A stretch of DNA of 64,000 bases from Sphingomonas sp. SRS2 (GTDB lineage: Bacteria > Pseudomonadota > Alphaproteobacteria > Sphingomonadales > Sphingomonadaceae), in assembly GCF_000971055.1 (NCBI RefSeq), contig NZ_LARW01000093.1, positions 1-64,000 on the forward strand, given 5' to 3'. Every line of letters begins with the position of its first letter. Within the stretch, counting starts at the first letter, position 1. Position numbers and translations under genes: made by a program. The notes under the pieces are model-generated. The model searched no databases and had not been told where the DNA came from. It saw nothing but the letters and a program-made list of their open reading frames with translations. Of this stretch, positions 41,823 through 51,593 are shown piece after piece.

Positions 41823-43580
41823 ATGGTCGAAGCCCAGATCCCCGGCGTGGGTGATCCGCTCGATGGCCTGGCGGAGACCATGGACCGCGCCGCGGGTGCC
41901 ATGATTGCTCAGGCAACCTTCGGCTTGTCGCCAGCCACGCTGGCCCAGGCCGTCTCCGACTGGATGCTGCACCTTGCAGCCTCGCCGGGCAAGCAGACGC
42001 AGCTCGCTGCCAAGGCGCTGCGCAAAATGACGCGACTGGGAGACTATGCCATGCGTAGCGCGACGGACGCGCAGGCGGCGCGCGCGATCGAGCCGCTGCC
42101 GCAGGATCGGCGCTTTGCCGACCCAGCTTGGGCGTCGGCGCCGTTCAACCTCGTCTCGCAGGCCTTTCTGCTCAACCAGCAATGGTGGCACGCGGCAACG
42201 ACCGGGATCACGGGCGTTACCGCGCATCATGAGGAGATGGTGGCCTTCGCTGTCCGCCAGTGGCTCGATACGGTGGCGCCCACCAATTTCCTCGCCACGA
42301 ACCCCGTCCTGCAGCAGCGTATCCTGGAGACCGGCGGACAGTGCCTGGCCGATGGCCTGCGAAATTGGATGACCGACGTCGAGGCGCTGATGCGCGGCCT
42401 GCCGCCGGCCGGTACGGAAGCGTTCCAAGTCGGCGAAACCCTCGCGACCGCCGAAGGCAAAGTCGTGTACCGGAACCGGCTAATGGAACTGATCCAATAT
42501 GCGCCGACGACGGAGCAGGCCCGGCCCGAGCCGATCCTGATCGTGCCCGCCTGGATCATGAAATATTACATCCTCGACCTTTCGCCGGAGAACTCGCTGG
42601 TCCAGTGGCTCACCGCGCAGGGCTTCACCGTGTTCATGATCTCCTGGCATAATCCCGGCAGCACCGATCGCGACCTCGAGATGGCCGATTATCTGCAGCT
42701 TGGACCGATGGCCGCACTCGACGCCGTCGCCGCGATCACCGGCGGCGCTTCGGTCCATGCGGCGGGTTATTGCCTCGGCGGGACGCTGCTCGCGATCGCG
42801 GCGGCGGCCATGGCGCGCGATGGCGACGACCGGCTGGCCAGCCTCACGCTGCTCGCGGCCCAGACCGAGTTCTGCGAGCCTGGCGAATTGGGCCTGTTCA
42901 TCGACGAAGGGCAGCTTAGCCTGCTCGAGAACATGATGTGGGGTCGAGGCTATCTCGACAGCGCCCAGATGGGCGGCGCGTTTCAGATGCTGCGCTCGAA
43001 CGATCTGGTCTGGTCGCGCGTGCTCACCACTTATCTCATGGGCGAGCGCGAGCCGATGAACGACCTCATGGCCTGGAACGCGGACGGCACGCGGATGCCC
43101 TATGCCATGCACAGCCAGTATCTGCGCCGGCTGTTCCTCGAGGACGATCTCGCTGAAGGACGCTTCCAGGTCAATGGACGCCCGATCGCCCTGTCGGTGT
43201 TGCGCTGGCCGATGTTCGTGGTCGGCACGGAGCGCGATCATGTCGCGCCTTGGCGTTCGGTCTTCAAGATCCACCGGCTGACCGGGGCGCCGATCGACTT
43301 CGTGCTGACCAGCGGCGGCCATAATGCCGGGATCGTCTCGGAGCCGGGGCATCCAGGCCGGTCCTATCGTCTGCTTACTCGCGAGGCGGATGGGGCCGCG
43401 CTCGACCCCGACGCATGGCTGGATGCCGCGCCGCGTCACGAAGGCAGCTGGTGGACCGCCTGGGGCGATTGGCTCGCGAAATTGTCGGGCAACGCGGGCA
43501 CCCCGCCGCCGATGGGCGCAACGGACAAGGGCTATGCGCCGCTCGCTGACGCACCCGGCCATTTTGTGCTGGAGCGCTGA
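41823..43580 (+). CDS. phaC: PHA synthase-family protein
   Basis: This 585-residue protein has the alpha/beta-hydrolase fold of polyhydroxyalkanoate synthases. The lipase-like box AAGYCLGG carries the catalytic Cys (near residue 315). WHNPGSTDRD, W-N-A-D-G-T-R-M-P and a late GGHNAG, with the catalytic His, are typical of class I/II PhaC. It polymerises hydroxyacyl-CoA into storage polymer on granules. AAAGG lies upstream of the ATG at 41823. The next gene starts three bases after its stop, so a hydratase that can supply monomers is coupled to it. Confidence 0.88.
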   Translation: MVEAQIPGVGDPLDGLAETMDRAAGAMIAQATFGLSPATLAQAVSDWMLHLAASPGKQTQLAAKALRKMTRLGDYAMRSATDAQAARAIEPLPQDRRFADPAWASAPFNLVSQAFLLNQQWWHAATTGITGVTAHHEEMVAFAVRQWLDTVAPTNFLATNPVLQQRILETGGQCLADGLRNWMTDVEALMRGLPPAGTEAFQVGETLATAEGKVVYRNRLMELIQYAPTTEQARPEPILIVPAWIMKYYILDLSPENSLVQWLTAQGFTVFMISWHNPGSTDRDLEMADYLQLGPMAALDAVAAITGGASVHAAGYCLGGTLLAIAAAAMARDGDDRLASLTLLAAQTEFCEPGELGLFIDEGQLSLLENMMWGRGYLDSAQMGGAFQMLRSNDLVWSRVLTTYLMGEREPMNDLMAWNADGTRMPYAMHSQYLRRLFLEDDLAEGRFQVNGRPIALSVLRWPMFVVGTERDHVAPWRSVFKIHRLTGAPIDFVLTSGGHNAGIVSEPGHPGRSYRLLTREADGAALDPDAWLDAAPRHEGSWWTAWGDWLAKLSGNAGTPPPMGATDKGYAPLADAPGHFVLER

Positions 43581-43583
43581 GCG

Positions 43584-45002
43584 ATGAATGACGAACCAAT
43601 GATCGAGAACCGCACCTTCGACGAGATCGCGGTGGGTGATACGGCGAGCCTGGCGCGAACACTGCGCGAGGAGGACATCCAGCTCTTCGCGCTGGTCTCG
43701 GGCGACGTCAATCCGGCGCACGTCGATCCCGACTATGCCGCGACTGACCTGTTCCGCCGCGTGATTGCGCATGGCATGTGGGGTGGCGGGCTGATATCGG
43801 CGGTGCTCGGCACCGAACTTCCGGGTCCCGGCGCCATCTATCTCAGTCAGTCGCTCCGCTTCTCGCGTCCGGTCGGCCTTGGCGATACGATCACCGCCAG
43901 CGTCACGGTGGCCGAGAAGCAGACGGAACACAGCATCGTGATATTCGACTGCCGCTGCGTCAACCAGGACGGCGAGGAGGTGATCTCAGGCCGCGCGGAG
44001 GTCAAGGCGCCGAACGAGAAAGTGCGCCGCCCGCGCATTGCCCTGCCGGACGTCCATCTTGCCGAACGTCATGGTTATCGTCGATTGATGGAAAAAGTGG
44101 CCGGGCTCGCGCCGGTGCCGACCGCGGTCGCCCATCCGTGCAGCGCGGCGGCGATCGTGGCGGTCGCGGAGGCAGCCGAGCAGGGCCTGATCGCCCCCAT
44201 CCTGGTCGGCCCGGTGGCGAAAATACGCATCGCGGCCGAGGAAGCCGGCAAGGACATCACGGCCTTTCCGATCGAGCCTGCTGGCCATAGCCATGACGCG
44301 GCAGCCCGAGCGGTCGCACTCGTACATGAGGGCAAGGCCAGACTGCTGATGAAGGGTTCGCTCCACACCGACGAACTGATGGGCGCTGTCGTCACGTCGG
44401 GCACGGGCCTGCGGACGGAGCGGCGGATCAGCCATGCCTATGTGATGGATGTGGCGGACCACCCGGGACCTCTCATCATCACCGATGCGGCGATCAACAT
44501 CGCCCCGAGCTTGGAGGAGAAGGCGGATATCGTTCGCAACGCCATCGATCTCGCGCATGTGATCGGAATCGAGGAGCCGAAGGTCGCGATCCTCTCCGCG
44601 GTCGAGACGGTAAATCCGGCAATGGTCTCCACGCTCGACGCGGCGGCGCTCTGCAAGATGGCGGATCGCGGGCAGATCACCGGCGGACTGCTCGACGGGC
44701 CGCTCGCGTTCGACAATGCGATCAGCCCTGATGCGGCGCACGAGAAAGGCATCGTCTCGCCGGTCGCGGGACGGGCGGACATCCTCGTCGTACCCGATAT
44801 CGAATCCGGCAACATGCTGGCCAAACAATTGACCTTTCTGGGTGATGCGGATGCCGCCGGTGTCGTTCTCGGCGCGCGCGTGCCGATCATCCTGACCAGC
44901 CGTGCCGACAGCCTGCGGACCCGGCTGGCTTCGTGCGCGGTCGCTGTGCTTATGGCCCATGCGGCGACAAAGGCCGCGCCGGGGATGGCGACGCGCGCAT
45001 GA
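43584..45002 (+). CDS. Bifunctional enoyl-CoA hydratase / phosphate acyltransferase
   Basis: This 472-residue protein joins an N-terminal MaoC-like hot-dog domain (residues 8-150, with the D-V-N-P-x-H hydratase motif in SGDVNPAHVD) to a C-terminal phosphate acetyl/butyryltransferase domain (residues 165-465, with GSLHTDELMGAVV). It could make R-3-hydroxyacyl-CoA for the PHA synthase and interconvert acyl-CoA with acyl phosphate. The stop overlaps the acetate kinase start (ATGA), so the acyl phosphate would be used for ATP synthesis. Confidence 0.9.
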   Translation: MNDEPMIENRTFDEIAVGDTASLARTLREEDIQLFALVSGDVNPAHVDPDYAATDLFRRVIAHGMWGGGLISAVLGTELPGPGAIYLSQSLRFSRPVGLGDTITASVTVAEKQTEHSIVIFDCRCVNQDGEEVISGRAEVKAPNEKVRRPRIALPDVHLAERHGYRRLMEKVAGLAPVPTAVAHPCSAAAIVAVAEAAEQGLIAPILVGPVAKIRIAAEEAGKDITAFPIEPAGHSHDAAARAVALVHEGKARLLMKGSLHTDELMGAVVTSGTGLRTERRISHAYVMDVADHPGPLIITDAAINIAPSLEEKADIVRNAIDLAHVIGIEEPKVAILSAVETVNPAMVSTLDAAALCKMADRGQITGGLLDGPLAFDNAISPDAAHEKGIVSPVAGRADILVVPDIESGNMLAKQLTFLGDADAAGVVLGARVPIILTSRADSLRTRLASCAVAVLMAHAATKAAPGMATRA

Positions 45003-46192
45003 AGGCCGTCGTCAGTCTCAATTCCGGATCATCGAGCATCAAGTTCGCGCTCTATACGCTCGGCAATCCTGACAGCCTCACCTTGTCGGCGAGCGGCAAG
45101 ATCGAAAAGATCGGTATTGCACCCGCTCTCCGCATCCGCTCCGCCGAGGGTGAAGTCCTGATAGACCGCGACTGGCCGGATGGGGCGTCGCTGACCCATG
45201 CCGATCTGCTCGAAGATCTGTTTGCATGGGCCACGGACCATCTTGGTGACCGGCAGGTCGTCGCGATCGGCCACCGGGTCGTTCATGGCGGCACCCGCTT
45301 TGCCGCGCCGCAACGGGTCGACGCGGTCCTGCTCGACGCCCTGGAGGCGCTTTGCCCTCTCGCGCCGCTCCACCAGCCCCACAATCTCACCGCTATCCGC
45401 GCCATTGCCCGGATCAACCCCGATCTTCCCCAGGTCGCCTGCTTCGACACGGCCTTCCACCATGACAAGCCGATGGTCGCCTCCCGGCTCGCCATCCCCC
45501 GCTTCCTCCACGATCAGGGTATCCGCCGCTACGGCTTTCACGGTCTTTCTTATGAATATATCGCACGGCGTCTGGGCAAGATCGATCCGGCGCTCGCGCG
45601 CGGGCGTGTGATTGCCGCGCACCTCGGCAACGGCGCCAGCCTGTGCGCAATGCAGAGCGGGCGCAGCATCGACACGACGATGGGTTTCACCGCGCTCGAC
45701 GGGCTCGTCATGGGTACGCGCTGCGGCAGCATCGATCCCGGCGTCGTGCTGCATCTCCAGTCACAGCTAAGCATGCCGGTGGCCGAGGTCGAGGACCTGC
45801 TTTACCGCAAATCCGGTCTTCTTGGCGTATCGAACATCTCGAGCGACATGCGCGCGCTGTCGGAGGATGGGAGCGTCGAGGCGGAGGAGGCGATCGATCT
45901 CTTCTGCTGGCGGGTGGCGCGCGAGGCCGGCGGGCTTATCTCATCACTCGGCGGACTGGATGCGTTCGTGTTCACCGCCGGCATCGGTGAAAATCACGCT
46001 GATGTGCGGCGGCGCATCTGTACCCGGTTGGCTTGGGCGGGTCTCGAGATCGACGACGACGCCAATGCGGACAACGCGCTTCGCATTTCGCGGGCCGGCG
46101 AAAGCCGCATCGACGTTCTCGTCATTCCGACCGACGAGGAGCGGATGATCGCGCTTCACACCCTGGCCCTTTTGGTAGCATTGCAATCATGA
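44999..46192 (+). CDS. ackA: Acetate kinase
   Basis: This 397-residue protein has the ASKHA fold. It shows an N-terminal LNSGSSSIKFALY phosphate motif, VGHRVVHGG-like AIGHRVVHGG, HLGNGASLCA and a late TAGIGENHADVR, all characteristic of acetate kinase. It makes ATP and acetate from acetyl phosphate, or the reverse. The start overlaps the upstream gene and the stop overlaps the fabI fragment, giving an overlapping four-gene row. Such rows fit energy saving under low oxygen. Confidence 0.92.
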   Translation: MKAVVSLNSGSSSIKFALYTLGNPDSLTLSASGKIEKIGIAPALRIRSAEGEVLIDRDWPDGASLTHADLLEDLFAWATDHLGDRQVVAIGHRVVHGGTRFAAPQRVDAVLLDALEALCPLAPLHQPHNLTAIRAIARINPDLPQVACFDTAFHHDKPMVASRLAIPRFLHDQGIRRYGFHGLSYEYIARRLGKIDPALARGRVIAAHLGNGASLCAMQSGRSIDTTMGFTALDGLVMGTRCGSIDPGVVLHLQSQLSMPVAEVEDLLYRKSGLLGVSNISSDMRALSEDGSVEAEEAIDLFCWRVAREAGGLISSLGGLDAFVFTAGIGENHADVRRRICTRLAWAGLEIDDDANADNALRISRAGESRIDVLVIPTDEERMIALHTLALLVALQS

Positions 46193-46347
46193 CGTCACTT
46201 GTCGATCTTGACGGCAAACGCGGCCTGATTGTAGGCATCGCCAACGAGCACAGCATCGCGGCGGGTTGCGCAGAGGCGTTCACGCGGTCGCGCAGCGCCA
46301 ATTTTCATCGTGATCAGGCACGATCTGCCAAGCGTCGCAGTTTGTGA
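46189..46347 (+). pseudogene. 5' fragment of enoyl-ACP reductase fabI
   Basis: The start overlaps the ackA stop (ATGA). The first 30 residues, including LVDLDGKRGLIVGIANEHSI, carry the FabI NAD-binding opening with I-A-N-x-x-S-I. After about residue 31 the similarity ends and the frame stops at 46347, whereas FabI needs about 260 residues. A deletion or rearrangement has removed the rest. In related operons fabI follows ackA, so this is a lost fourth gene. Confidence 0.75.
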
Positions 46348-46498
46348 CCGTTTTCAACGTGCTGGCCGCACTATTATGCCGGGGGACGGGCGGTATCGCC
46401 GTTGCGAACTGCTCTGGGGTTGCGGCGCCTTATCCTCGCAAATTGCTGGTGCGATCATCGCTGCTAATATATTGTCGCCTGTGGGCGAAGGAGAAGTG

Positions 46499-47674
46499 AT
46501 GAAGCCGACGATCATTGGATCCAACCCGGGCAGGAACTCCGTCGAACTTCAGCAGTCGGCGGCTTCTCCCATACCGCTTGAAACCGGCGCCATCATCCTT
46601 CGTCCCGAGCAGCTGCCCGAGGCGGAGAAGCAGCTCGCGCAGCTTGACTTCGCCACCATGCGTTCCGGCGATGTGATCCGTATCGGCCTCGAAGCCGAAC
46701 AAGCGCTGCAAAGCACGCTCGACGGCTTTCTTCAGCGGCTCGACAAGAACAGTGCTGCGGCGGTGTTCGCGCTGTTCGGGCGGCTGGAGAAAGGGGTCGA
46801 GGACGCTGACCTGCCTGCCATCCTTGATAAAATGCAGAACGGCGAGAAGCCGGGCTTCCTCGGCCGCCTGCTCGGGCGGTTGCGCGGTAAGCGGCCAGAC
46901 CAGCTGATCGACGAGATGTTGACCGCGATCGGCGACCTGATCGCGGGGCGGACCAAGACGCTTGCCGACGAGATGGCCCGACTGGAGGGTGAGCTCAGCA
47001 AGGAGATGCAGAAGCTGTTCGCCGAGCTCCAGAACCTCGACCAGCTGAAGAAAAGCTACGGCAACCACTTCGGCGAGTTCGCCGTCGCCGCCGGGGTGGC
47101 GCGCGCATTGCTCAACAAGGCGCAGGCCTATGTCGCAAATGAGGAGGCGGCGCTCGACCCGGCCGACCCTGTGGCACAGGCTCGGCTGACGGAGCTGAAG
47201 GACAAATTGCGCTTGCTCGAAAGCCGCGCGCTGGCGCTGGAGGGGAGCTACACCCGTCTTCCAGCCGACCAGCTGGTAATCCAGCAGATCGAGCAGGCCG
47301 GGGTCGCCACCCTGCAGGAAACTGCGACCACCGTCGCGTCGCGTTTCGCCTCCATCAAGATGACGCTGCTGTCGATCCACGGCGCGTTTGCGGTAAGAAG
47401 CGTGCAGCAAATCGCCGGCCGCCAAGCCAAGCTCGACCGCCAGTTGACCGAGCTGCGCGGCCGCGCGCTGAAGGACGTGGCGGTGACCGCGGCGATCGCA
47501 CCCGGCGATAACCGGGTCGCGCAGGCCCAGCAGATCGAGACGATCATTGCTACCACCAAGGAAATTCACGGACTGGTCGAAGTTGCGCGCAAGACCACCG
47601 ACGAGAAGTTCGAGATAGCCCGCCGCAAGTTCGCGGACGCGCGGCGGGAACTCGCCACGCTTGCTCCCAATTGA
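46499..47674 (+). CDS. TelA/KlaA-family toxic-anion resistance protein
   Basis: This 391-residue protein is largely alpha-helical with long Glu/Arg/Leu-rich coiled-coil stretches (for example residues 150-260), and begins MKPTIIGSNPGRN. Its length and layout match TelA (KlaA), linked to tellurite and other stress tolerance, though its mechanism is unknown. AAGGAG precedes the ATG at 46499. A TerD-like gene follows, an association seen in ter-type stress loci. Confidence 0.8.
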   Translation: MKPTIIGSNPGRNSVELQQSAASPIPLETGAIILRPEQLPEAEKQLAQLDFATMRSGDVIRIGLEAEQALQSTLDGFLQRLDKNSAAAVFALFGRLEKGVEDADLPAILDKMQNGEKPGFLGRLLGRLRGKRPDQLIDEMLTAIGDLIAGRTKTLADEMARLEGELSKEMQKLFAELQNLDQLKKSYGNHFGEFAVAAGVARALLNKAQAYVANEEAALDPADPVAQARLTELKDKLRLLESRALALEGSYTRLPADQLVIQQIEQAGVATLQETATTVASRFASIKMTLLSIHGAFAVRSVQQIAGRQAKLDRQLTELRGRALKDVAVTAAIAPGDNRVAQAQQIETIIATTKEIHGLVEVARKTTDEKFEIARRKFADARRELATLAPN

Positions 47675-47694
47675 AACGAAGGACCTGATCAACA

Positions 47695-48348
47695 ATGCTC
47701 ACCCTGTCGCTCGAGAAGCCCGGCGTCGCGGTGCCTAAGCTGCAACTTTCGCTGAATAAGGGCGCGCGCTTTACCGCCAAGGTGGAATGGCGCTGCGACG
47801 CCGACCATGCGGACGACGTCGATGTCCACGCGCTGGAGGCGCGCAACGACGGCAATGGCGCCAAGGTGACCGAGCTGGTGAGTGTGCTCTCGACCTACAA
47901 CACCACGCGAATGAACCCACAGGGTGGCGCGCTGGCGTCTAACACGGACGGCTCCTTCGCCACCCCGAGCGGTGGCTTGTCGCACAGCGGCGACCTTCGC
48001 GTGCAGAACAGCAGCGAATCAATCGTCATCGACGGATCGAAGTTGCCTGCGGGGGTCAATGAGATCCCTATTTTGGTAACGGTCCACGAGGCGGATCATG
48101 GCGGAGGGCATGAAGAGGGCGATGCCGATGAGGACGAGCCGGCGTTCGGCGACATCGACCTGTGCACGATCACGCTGACCGATGGCAGCGGACGCGAGCT
48201 CGGCGCGTACCAGCTGTCGTCCGAGTTCAAGGAGTTCAACGTGGTCCAGCTCGGCAGCCTCCTGCTTGGCCCTGAAGGCTGGGAATATGCCGCGGTGGGA
48301 CGTGGCTTCAACGGGACATTTAACGACGTGCTCGCTCATTTCTCCTGA
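47695..48348 (+). CDS. TerD-family protein
   Basis: This 217-residue protein has the TerD start LSLEKPG-x-x-x-P-K-L, then DVDVHALEARN, the calcium-binding-type acidic patch, and a later FGDIDLCTITLTDG with an ELGAYQLS strand. An Asp/Glu/His-rich insert (about residues 135-160, GGGHEEGDADEDE) is unusual and could bind metal. TerD proteins form stress-response complexes with TerB, TerC and others. It sits between telA and the unknown gene. Confidence 0.75.
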   Translation: MLTLSLEKPGVAVPKLQLSLNKGARFTAKVEWRCDADHADDVDVHALEARNDGNGAKVTELVSVLSTYNTTRMNPQGGALASNTDGSFATPSGGLSHSGDLRVQNSSESIVIDGSKLPAGVNEIPILVTVHEADHGGGHEEGDADEDEPAFGDIDLCTITLTDGSGRELGAYQLSSEFKEFNVVQLGSLLLGPEGWEYAAVGRGFNGTFNDVLAHFS

Positions 48349-48352
48349 GCTG

Positions 48353-49336
48353 GTGACCGACGACTCGCCTTCCAACCGCGGGCCGGCCCGGCTGCGCCCG
48401 ACGGTCATCGGCCCGATCGCGCCGGCCCAAAAGACTTTGCGCCGCTCCGCCGACCGCGCGCCGCCGTCCGTGTCCGAGCATGCGACCCGCCCCGTCGTAG
48501 CTCCCACCGCTATTCCCGGCGTCGAACGCAGGCGGATCGCCGTCACCGTCGCCGATATCGCCCGGCTGTCGCCCGGCGTCGCCCCCGCCGTCGCCGCCAC
48601 CGCGGTGCGGCTCGTCGAGGGCTTCGTGGTCGAGGGTGCGCGCGACCGCACCATCACCTTGTGGGGCCACGGCGCGCAACAGGAGTACGCCGATCTTGTC
48701 GCACGGACGCTTGACCTGGCGCGGGCTGACGAACTGGGCCGGGTTCGGGCGTATGTGACGCGGATGATCGACTTGCTCGGTGCGATTGATCTGCCGGTGA
48801 TCTGCGGCATCGGCCGGCCGGCCGGGGTGTTCGACCGGCTGTTTGGCGGAACGGGCCGGATCGATACACTCTGTGCGCTGGAAGACGCACGGGCCGAACT
48901 CGACCAGCTGGTGCGGCTGACGGCCGCCGCACTCGATCCCCTTCTGCGGCTGCGCGACCGGCTGAGCGAACAGGCGCGCCGGATTGAGGCCACCGGCGGC
49001 GACATCGAGGCGGCGGCGCTGGCGGCGGGGTTCCTGGCTGACCATCTCTCGATCACGCAGCCAGCGCTGTCGCAGCGGTTCCTGGAGCGCGCGATGAGCC
49101 TGACCCGCTCAGTCGTACAGCTTCGAGGCGACGATCCGCTCCGCGCCGCGCAGGCCGAGCAGCCGCTGCACCTGATCGCCGCGATCCAAGAAGCGGTGCT
49201 GGTGGCAATGCCCGCCTGGCTCTCCACCATAGCTGCATTGACCGCCACTGCGAGTGGGGCGCGCTCGCCCAACCCGACCGAGGCCGGCGAACTCCAACAC
49301 CGCCTCCAAACTATTCTGCAGCAGCTCAAGACATGA
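48353..49336 (+). CDS. Unknown protein in the TelA-TerD-TerF operon
   Basis: This 327-residue protein begins with a Pro/Arg-rich, probably flexible stretch (residues 1-60), followed by Ala/Leu/Arg-rich helices with heptad-like spacing and a central VICGIGRPAGVFDRLFGG turn. The stop comes 13 bases before the VWA gene. It starts with GTG five bases after the TerD stop; other starts further upstream overlap that gene. I do not recognise the family. Its fixed place suggests a subunit of the same stress complex. Confidence 0.6.
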   Translation: MTDDSPSNRGPARLRPTVIGPIAPAQKTLRRSADRAPPSVSEHATRPVVAPTAIPGVERRRIAVTVADIARLSPGVAPAVAATAVRLVEGFVVEGARDRTITLWGHGAQQEYADLVARTLDLARADELGRVRAYVTRMIDLLGAIDLPVICGIGRPAGVFDRLFGGTGRIDTLCALEDARAELDQLVRLTAAALDPLLRLRDRLSEQARRIEATGGDIEAAALAAGFLADHLSITQPALSQRFLERAMSLTRSVVQLRGDDPLRAAQAEQPLHLIAAIQEAVLVAMPAWLSTIAALTATASGARSPNPTEAGELQHRLQTILQQLKT

Positions 49337-49349
49337 AGGGCCCAAGACC

Positions 49350-50096
49350 ATGACGCTCCAGCTCGACCTCCAGAAATCCGCCCGTACCCTGCGCGTGTCC
49401 CTCGAGAAGGCCGGTGTTGCCGCCGACGTCAAGGCCGAGCTGATCTTCGACATGGACGTATCGGGCTCGTTCGAGCACGAGCATGAGGAGGGCACCACCA
49501 GCCGGCTTATCGAGCGGCTGGTGCCCTTCGGCATGGAGCTTGATCCAGACGGGCGGATGGACGTCTTCACCTTCAGCGACGGGAAGCGTAGCGTGCAACA
49601 CGTTGGTACAGTCGCGCCTGACGATTGCCGAGGGTATATTGTCCGCAACGTAGTAAAGCGCGTGCCTGGCTGGAACGGCGGCACAACTTACAGCTACGTG
49701 CTCGAACGGAATCTCCAGCACTTTGGTTGGCTGCCAGCTGAGGCGGGGGGTGGGTTCCTTAGTCGCTTCTTCGGGGTCGGCCAGGAGCCAGAATTTCGTA
49801 CGAAGAAGCGTTCGATCGTCATCTTCGTAACCGATGGCGAGAACGACCCATCCGACCATGGCCGCACGATTCAAATCCTGGAGGAATCTGAACGGCGGGG
49901 CGATCAGGTTTATTTCCTGTTCGTCGGCGCATGCGAGCACGACGTCGATTTCGGCTTCCTGCGCCACATCGCCGCCCGCTTCCGTAACACGGGCGTTGTC
50001 ATCATCCGCGATCTCGACGCCTTCGTCGAATTGTCCGACGAACAGCTCAACACTCAGCTGCTCGGCTCAGAACTGCTCGACTGGCTTAAATCCTAG
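49350..50096 (+). CDS. TerF-like VWA-domain protein
   Basis: This 248-residue protein has a TerD-like N-terminal strand (LQLDLQKSARTLRVSLEKAG) leading straight into a VWA domain. The MIDAS metal site is visible: D-V-S-G-S (near residue 34), the Thr in NGGTTYS (near 110) and the Asp in VTDGEND (near 157). This join is typical of TerF/TerY-type proteins. It would bind Mg/Mn and a protein partner, perhaps the TerD-like gene product. AAGGGC precedes the ATG. Confidence 0.82.
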   Translation: MTLQLDLQKSARTLRVSLEKAGVAADVKAELIFDMDVSGSFEHEHEEGTTSRLIERLVPFGMELDPDGRMDVFTFSDGKRSVQHVGTVAPDDCRGYIVRNVVKRVPGWNGGTTYSYVLERNLQHFGWLPAEAGGGFLSRFFGVGQEPEFRTKKRSIVIFVTDGENDPSDHGRTIQILEESERRGDQVYFLFVGACEHDVDFGFLRHIAARFRNTGVVIIRDLDAFVELSDEQLNTQLLGSELLDWLKS

Positions 50097-50213
50097 GCGG
50101 TCATTTTACAATCAAATCACTTGGCAATTGATCGTAGCGTTATGACGTAGGATATTGCTGAGCCTCATCGGTCACGGCACGCTATTCTCCCGGGCGCGCG
50201 AAGATCGAACGGC

Positions 50214-51503
50214 CTACCGCATCACGCTGAGCAGATCATCGACGCTCGCCACCGCGAACGCGGAATATTCGTCGGCGACGGCGTAGGGCAGCAGCACACG
50301 CCGCCGGTGGAGCAGCGCGCCGCAGCTGTAGGTGACGTTCGGCACGTAGCCGCCATGCTCCTCGCCGCTCGGGAACAAAAGCGGAGAGGGTGTCCGCGCA
50401 AGCACCTTCGTAGGATCGTCCCGGTCGAGCAGGCAGGCGCCGATGCAGTAACCGCGGACCAGTCCCACGCCGTGGGTGAACACCAGCCACCCTTCGTCGA
50501 TCTCGATCGGCGAGCCGCAATTGCCGATCTGGACGAACTCCCACGGGTAACGAGGCGCCATGATGGGCACGCCTTCTTCCCATCGCTCAAGCGTGTCAGA
50601 TTGTAGAAGCCACAAGCTCTCACTATCCTGCCGTCCGAGCATTGTGTATCGCCCGTCGATGCGCCGCGGGAACAGCGCCATGCCTTTGTATCCCGCCATG
50701 GCGCCGACGAGTGGACGCATTTCATACGTGCGCACATCGATACCGCGCAAGAGCTCGGCGCGCGCCGTGCTGCCGTCGAAAGCTGTGTAGGTGCCGATTA
50801 CGCTTTGCGCACCATCATGATCTGTAAAGCGGACCAATCGCAAATCTTCCACGCCCTGCCGCTGGCTGGGCAGGATGGGAAAGATGACCGTTTCCGAAAT
50901 ATCCTCGCTGTCATCGGACCGCAGTCGGACCCATCCCTGCTCCTGGCGCTCTATTCGGGGTGGCACGCCTTGGCCGCTCGCCGTATCGATGACGAGGCCG
51001 TCGCCACCGTCCCAGCTTCCGGAGCGGAAGGTGACCGACGAGACGTGACCCTCGCCAACCCCGCGCAACGAAAGAAGGAAGCGTATGCTGCCGTCGCCTG
51101 GGTCGCGATGGGGAATCTCGACGATGCTGGGGTTGAACAGCGCCGCGCTTTCGAAGGCGTATTCTTGGCTGAAATAGGCACCGACGAGCAGCCGATCGTC
51201 TTGGTCGACCACGTTGATCCCAAGCCCGCCTTTGACTTCCTCGAAGCGGTGCAGGAACACATTGTCGACGCGTCGATGACGCCTTTGCATCGCGCGGCGC
51301 AGCAACGCCAGCATCCGCCGCCGATAGGTAGGATCGAGCGCCATCAGCCGGGCCGCAACAGCTTGGCTCCTCGGCGGCCGGCCCGCTGCAAACGCCGCAG
51401 GATAGTCGAAACCGAAAGGGCGGATGACCGTCCGGGAGGGATCGGGCATCAGCTTAATGTCGAGCTTGGTAAAGACATCGGCTGCCTTGAGGGTGTCGGT
51501 CAC
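50214..51503 (-). CDS. GH130-family glycosidase/phosphorylase
   Basis: This 429-residue protein shows the five-bladed propeller pattern of GH130. FNPSIVEIPHRDPGD matches the conserved N-P-s motif, and GNCGSPIEIDEGWLVFTHGVG and YVPNVTYSCGALL match later blade motifs. GH130 enzymes phosphorolyse or hydrolyse beta-mannosides. The start is GTG at 51503; the first ATG (51449) is an alternative. No mannan or glycogen genes are adjacent, so the substrate is unknown. Confidence 0.82.
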   Translation of the reverse strand: MTDTLKAADVFTKLDIKLMPDPSRTVIRPFGFDYPAAFAAGRPPRSQAVAARLMALDPTYRRRMLALLRRAMQRRHRRVDNVFLHRFEEVKGGLGINVVDQDDRLLVGAYFSQEYAFESAALFNPSIVEIPHRDPGDGSIRFLLSLRGVGEGHVSSVTFRSGSWDGGDGLVIDTASGQGVPPRIERQEQGWVRLRSDDSEDISETVIFPILPSQRQGVEDLRLVRFTDHDGAQSVIGTYTAFDGSTARAELLRGIDVRTYEMRPLVGAMAGYKGMALFPRRIDGRYTMLGRQDSESLWLLQSDTLERWEEGVPIMAPRYPWEFVQIGNCGSPIEIDEGWLVFTHGVGLVRGYCIGACLLDRDDPTKVLARTPSPLLFPSGEEHGGYVPNVTYSCGALLHRRRVLLPYAVADEYSAFAVASVDDLLSVMR

Positions 51504-51593
51504 TGCGTCATCCCGCGAGCTTTAGACGCAGCCGGACACGAGCGTACATCATGTCGGCTTCGCCTAGATAGGGCACTGTGATGCGAAGAGAAG

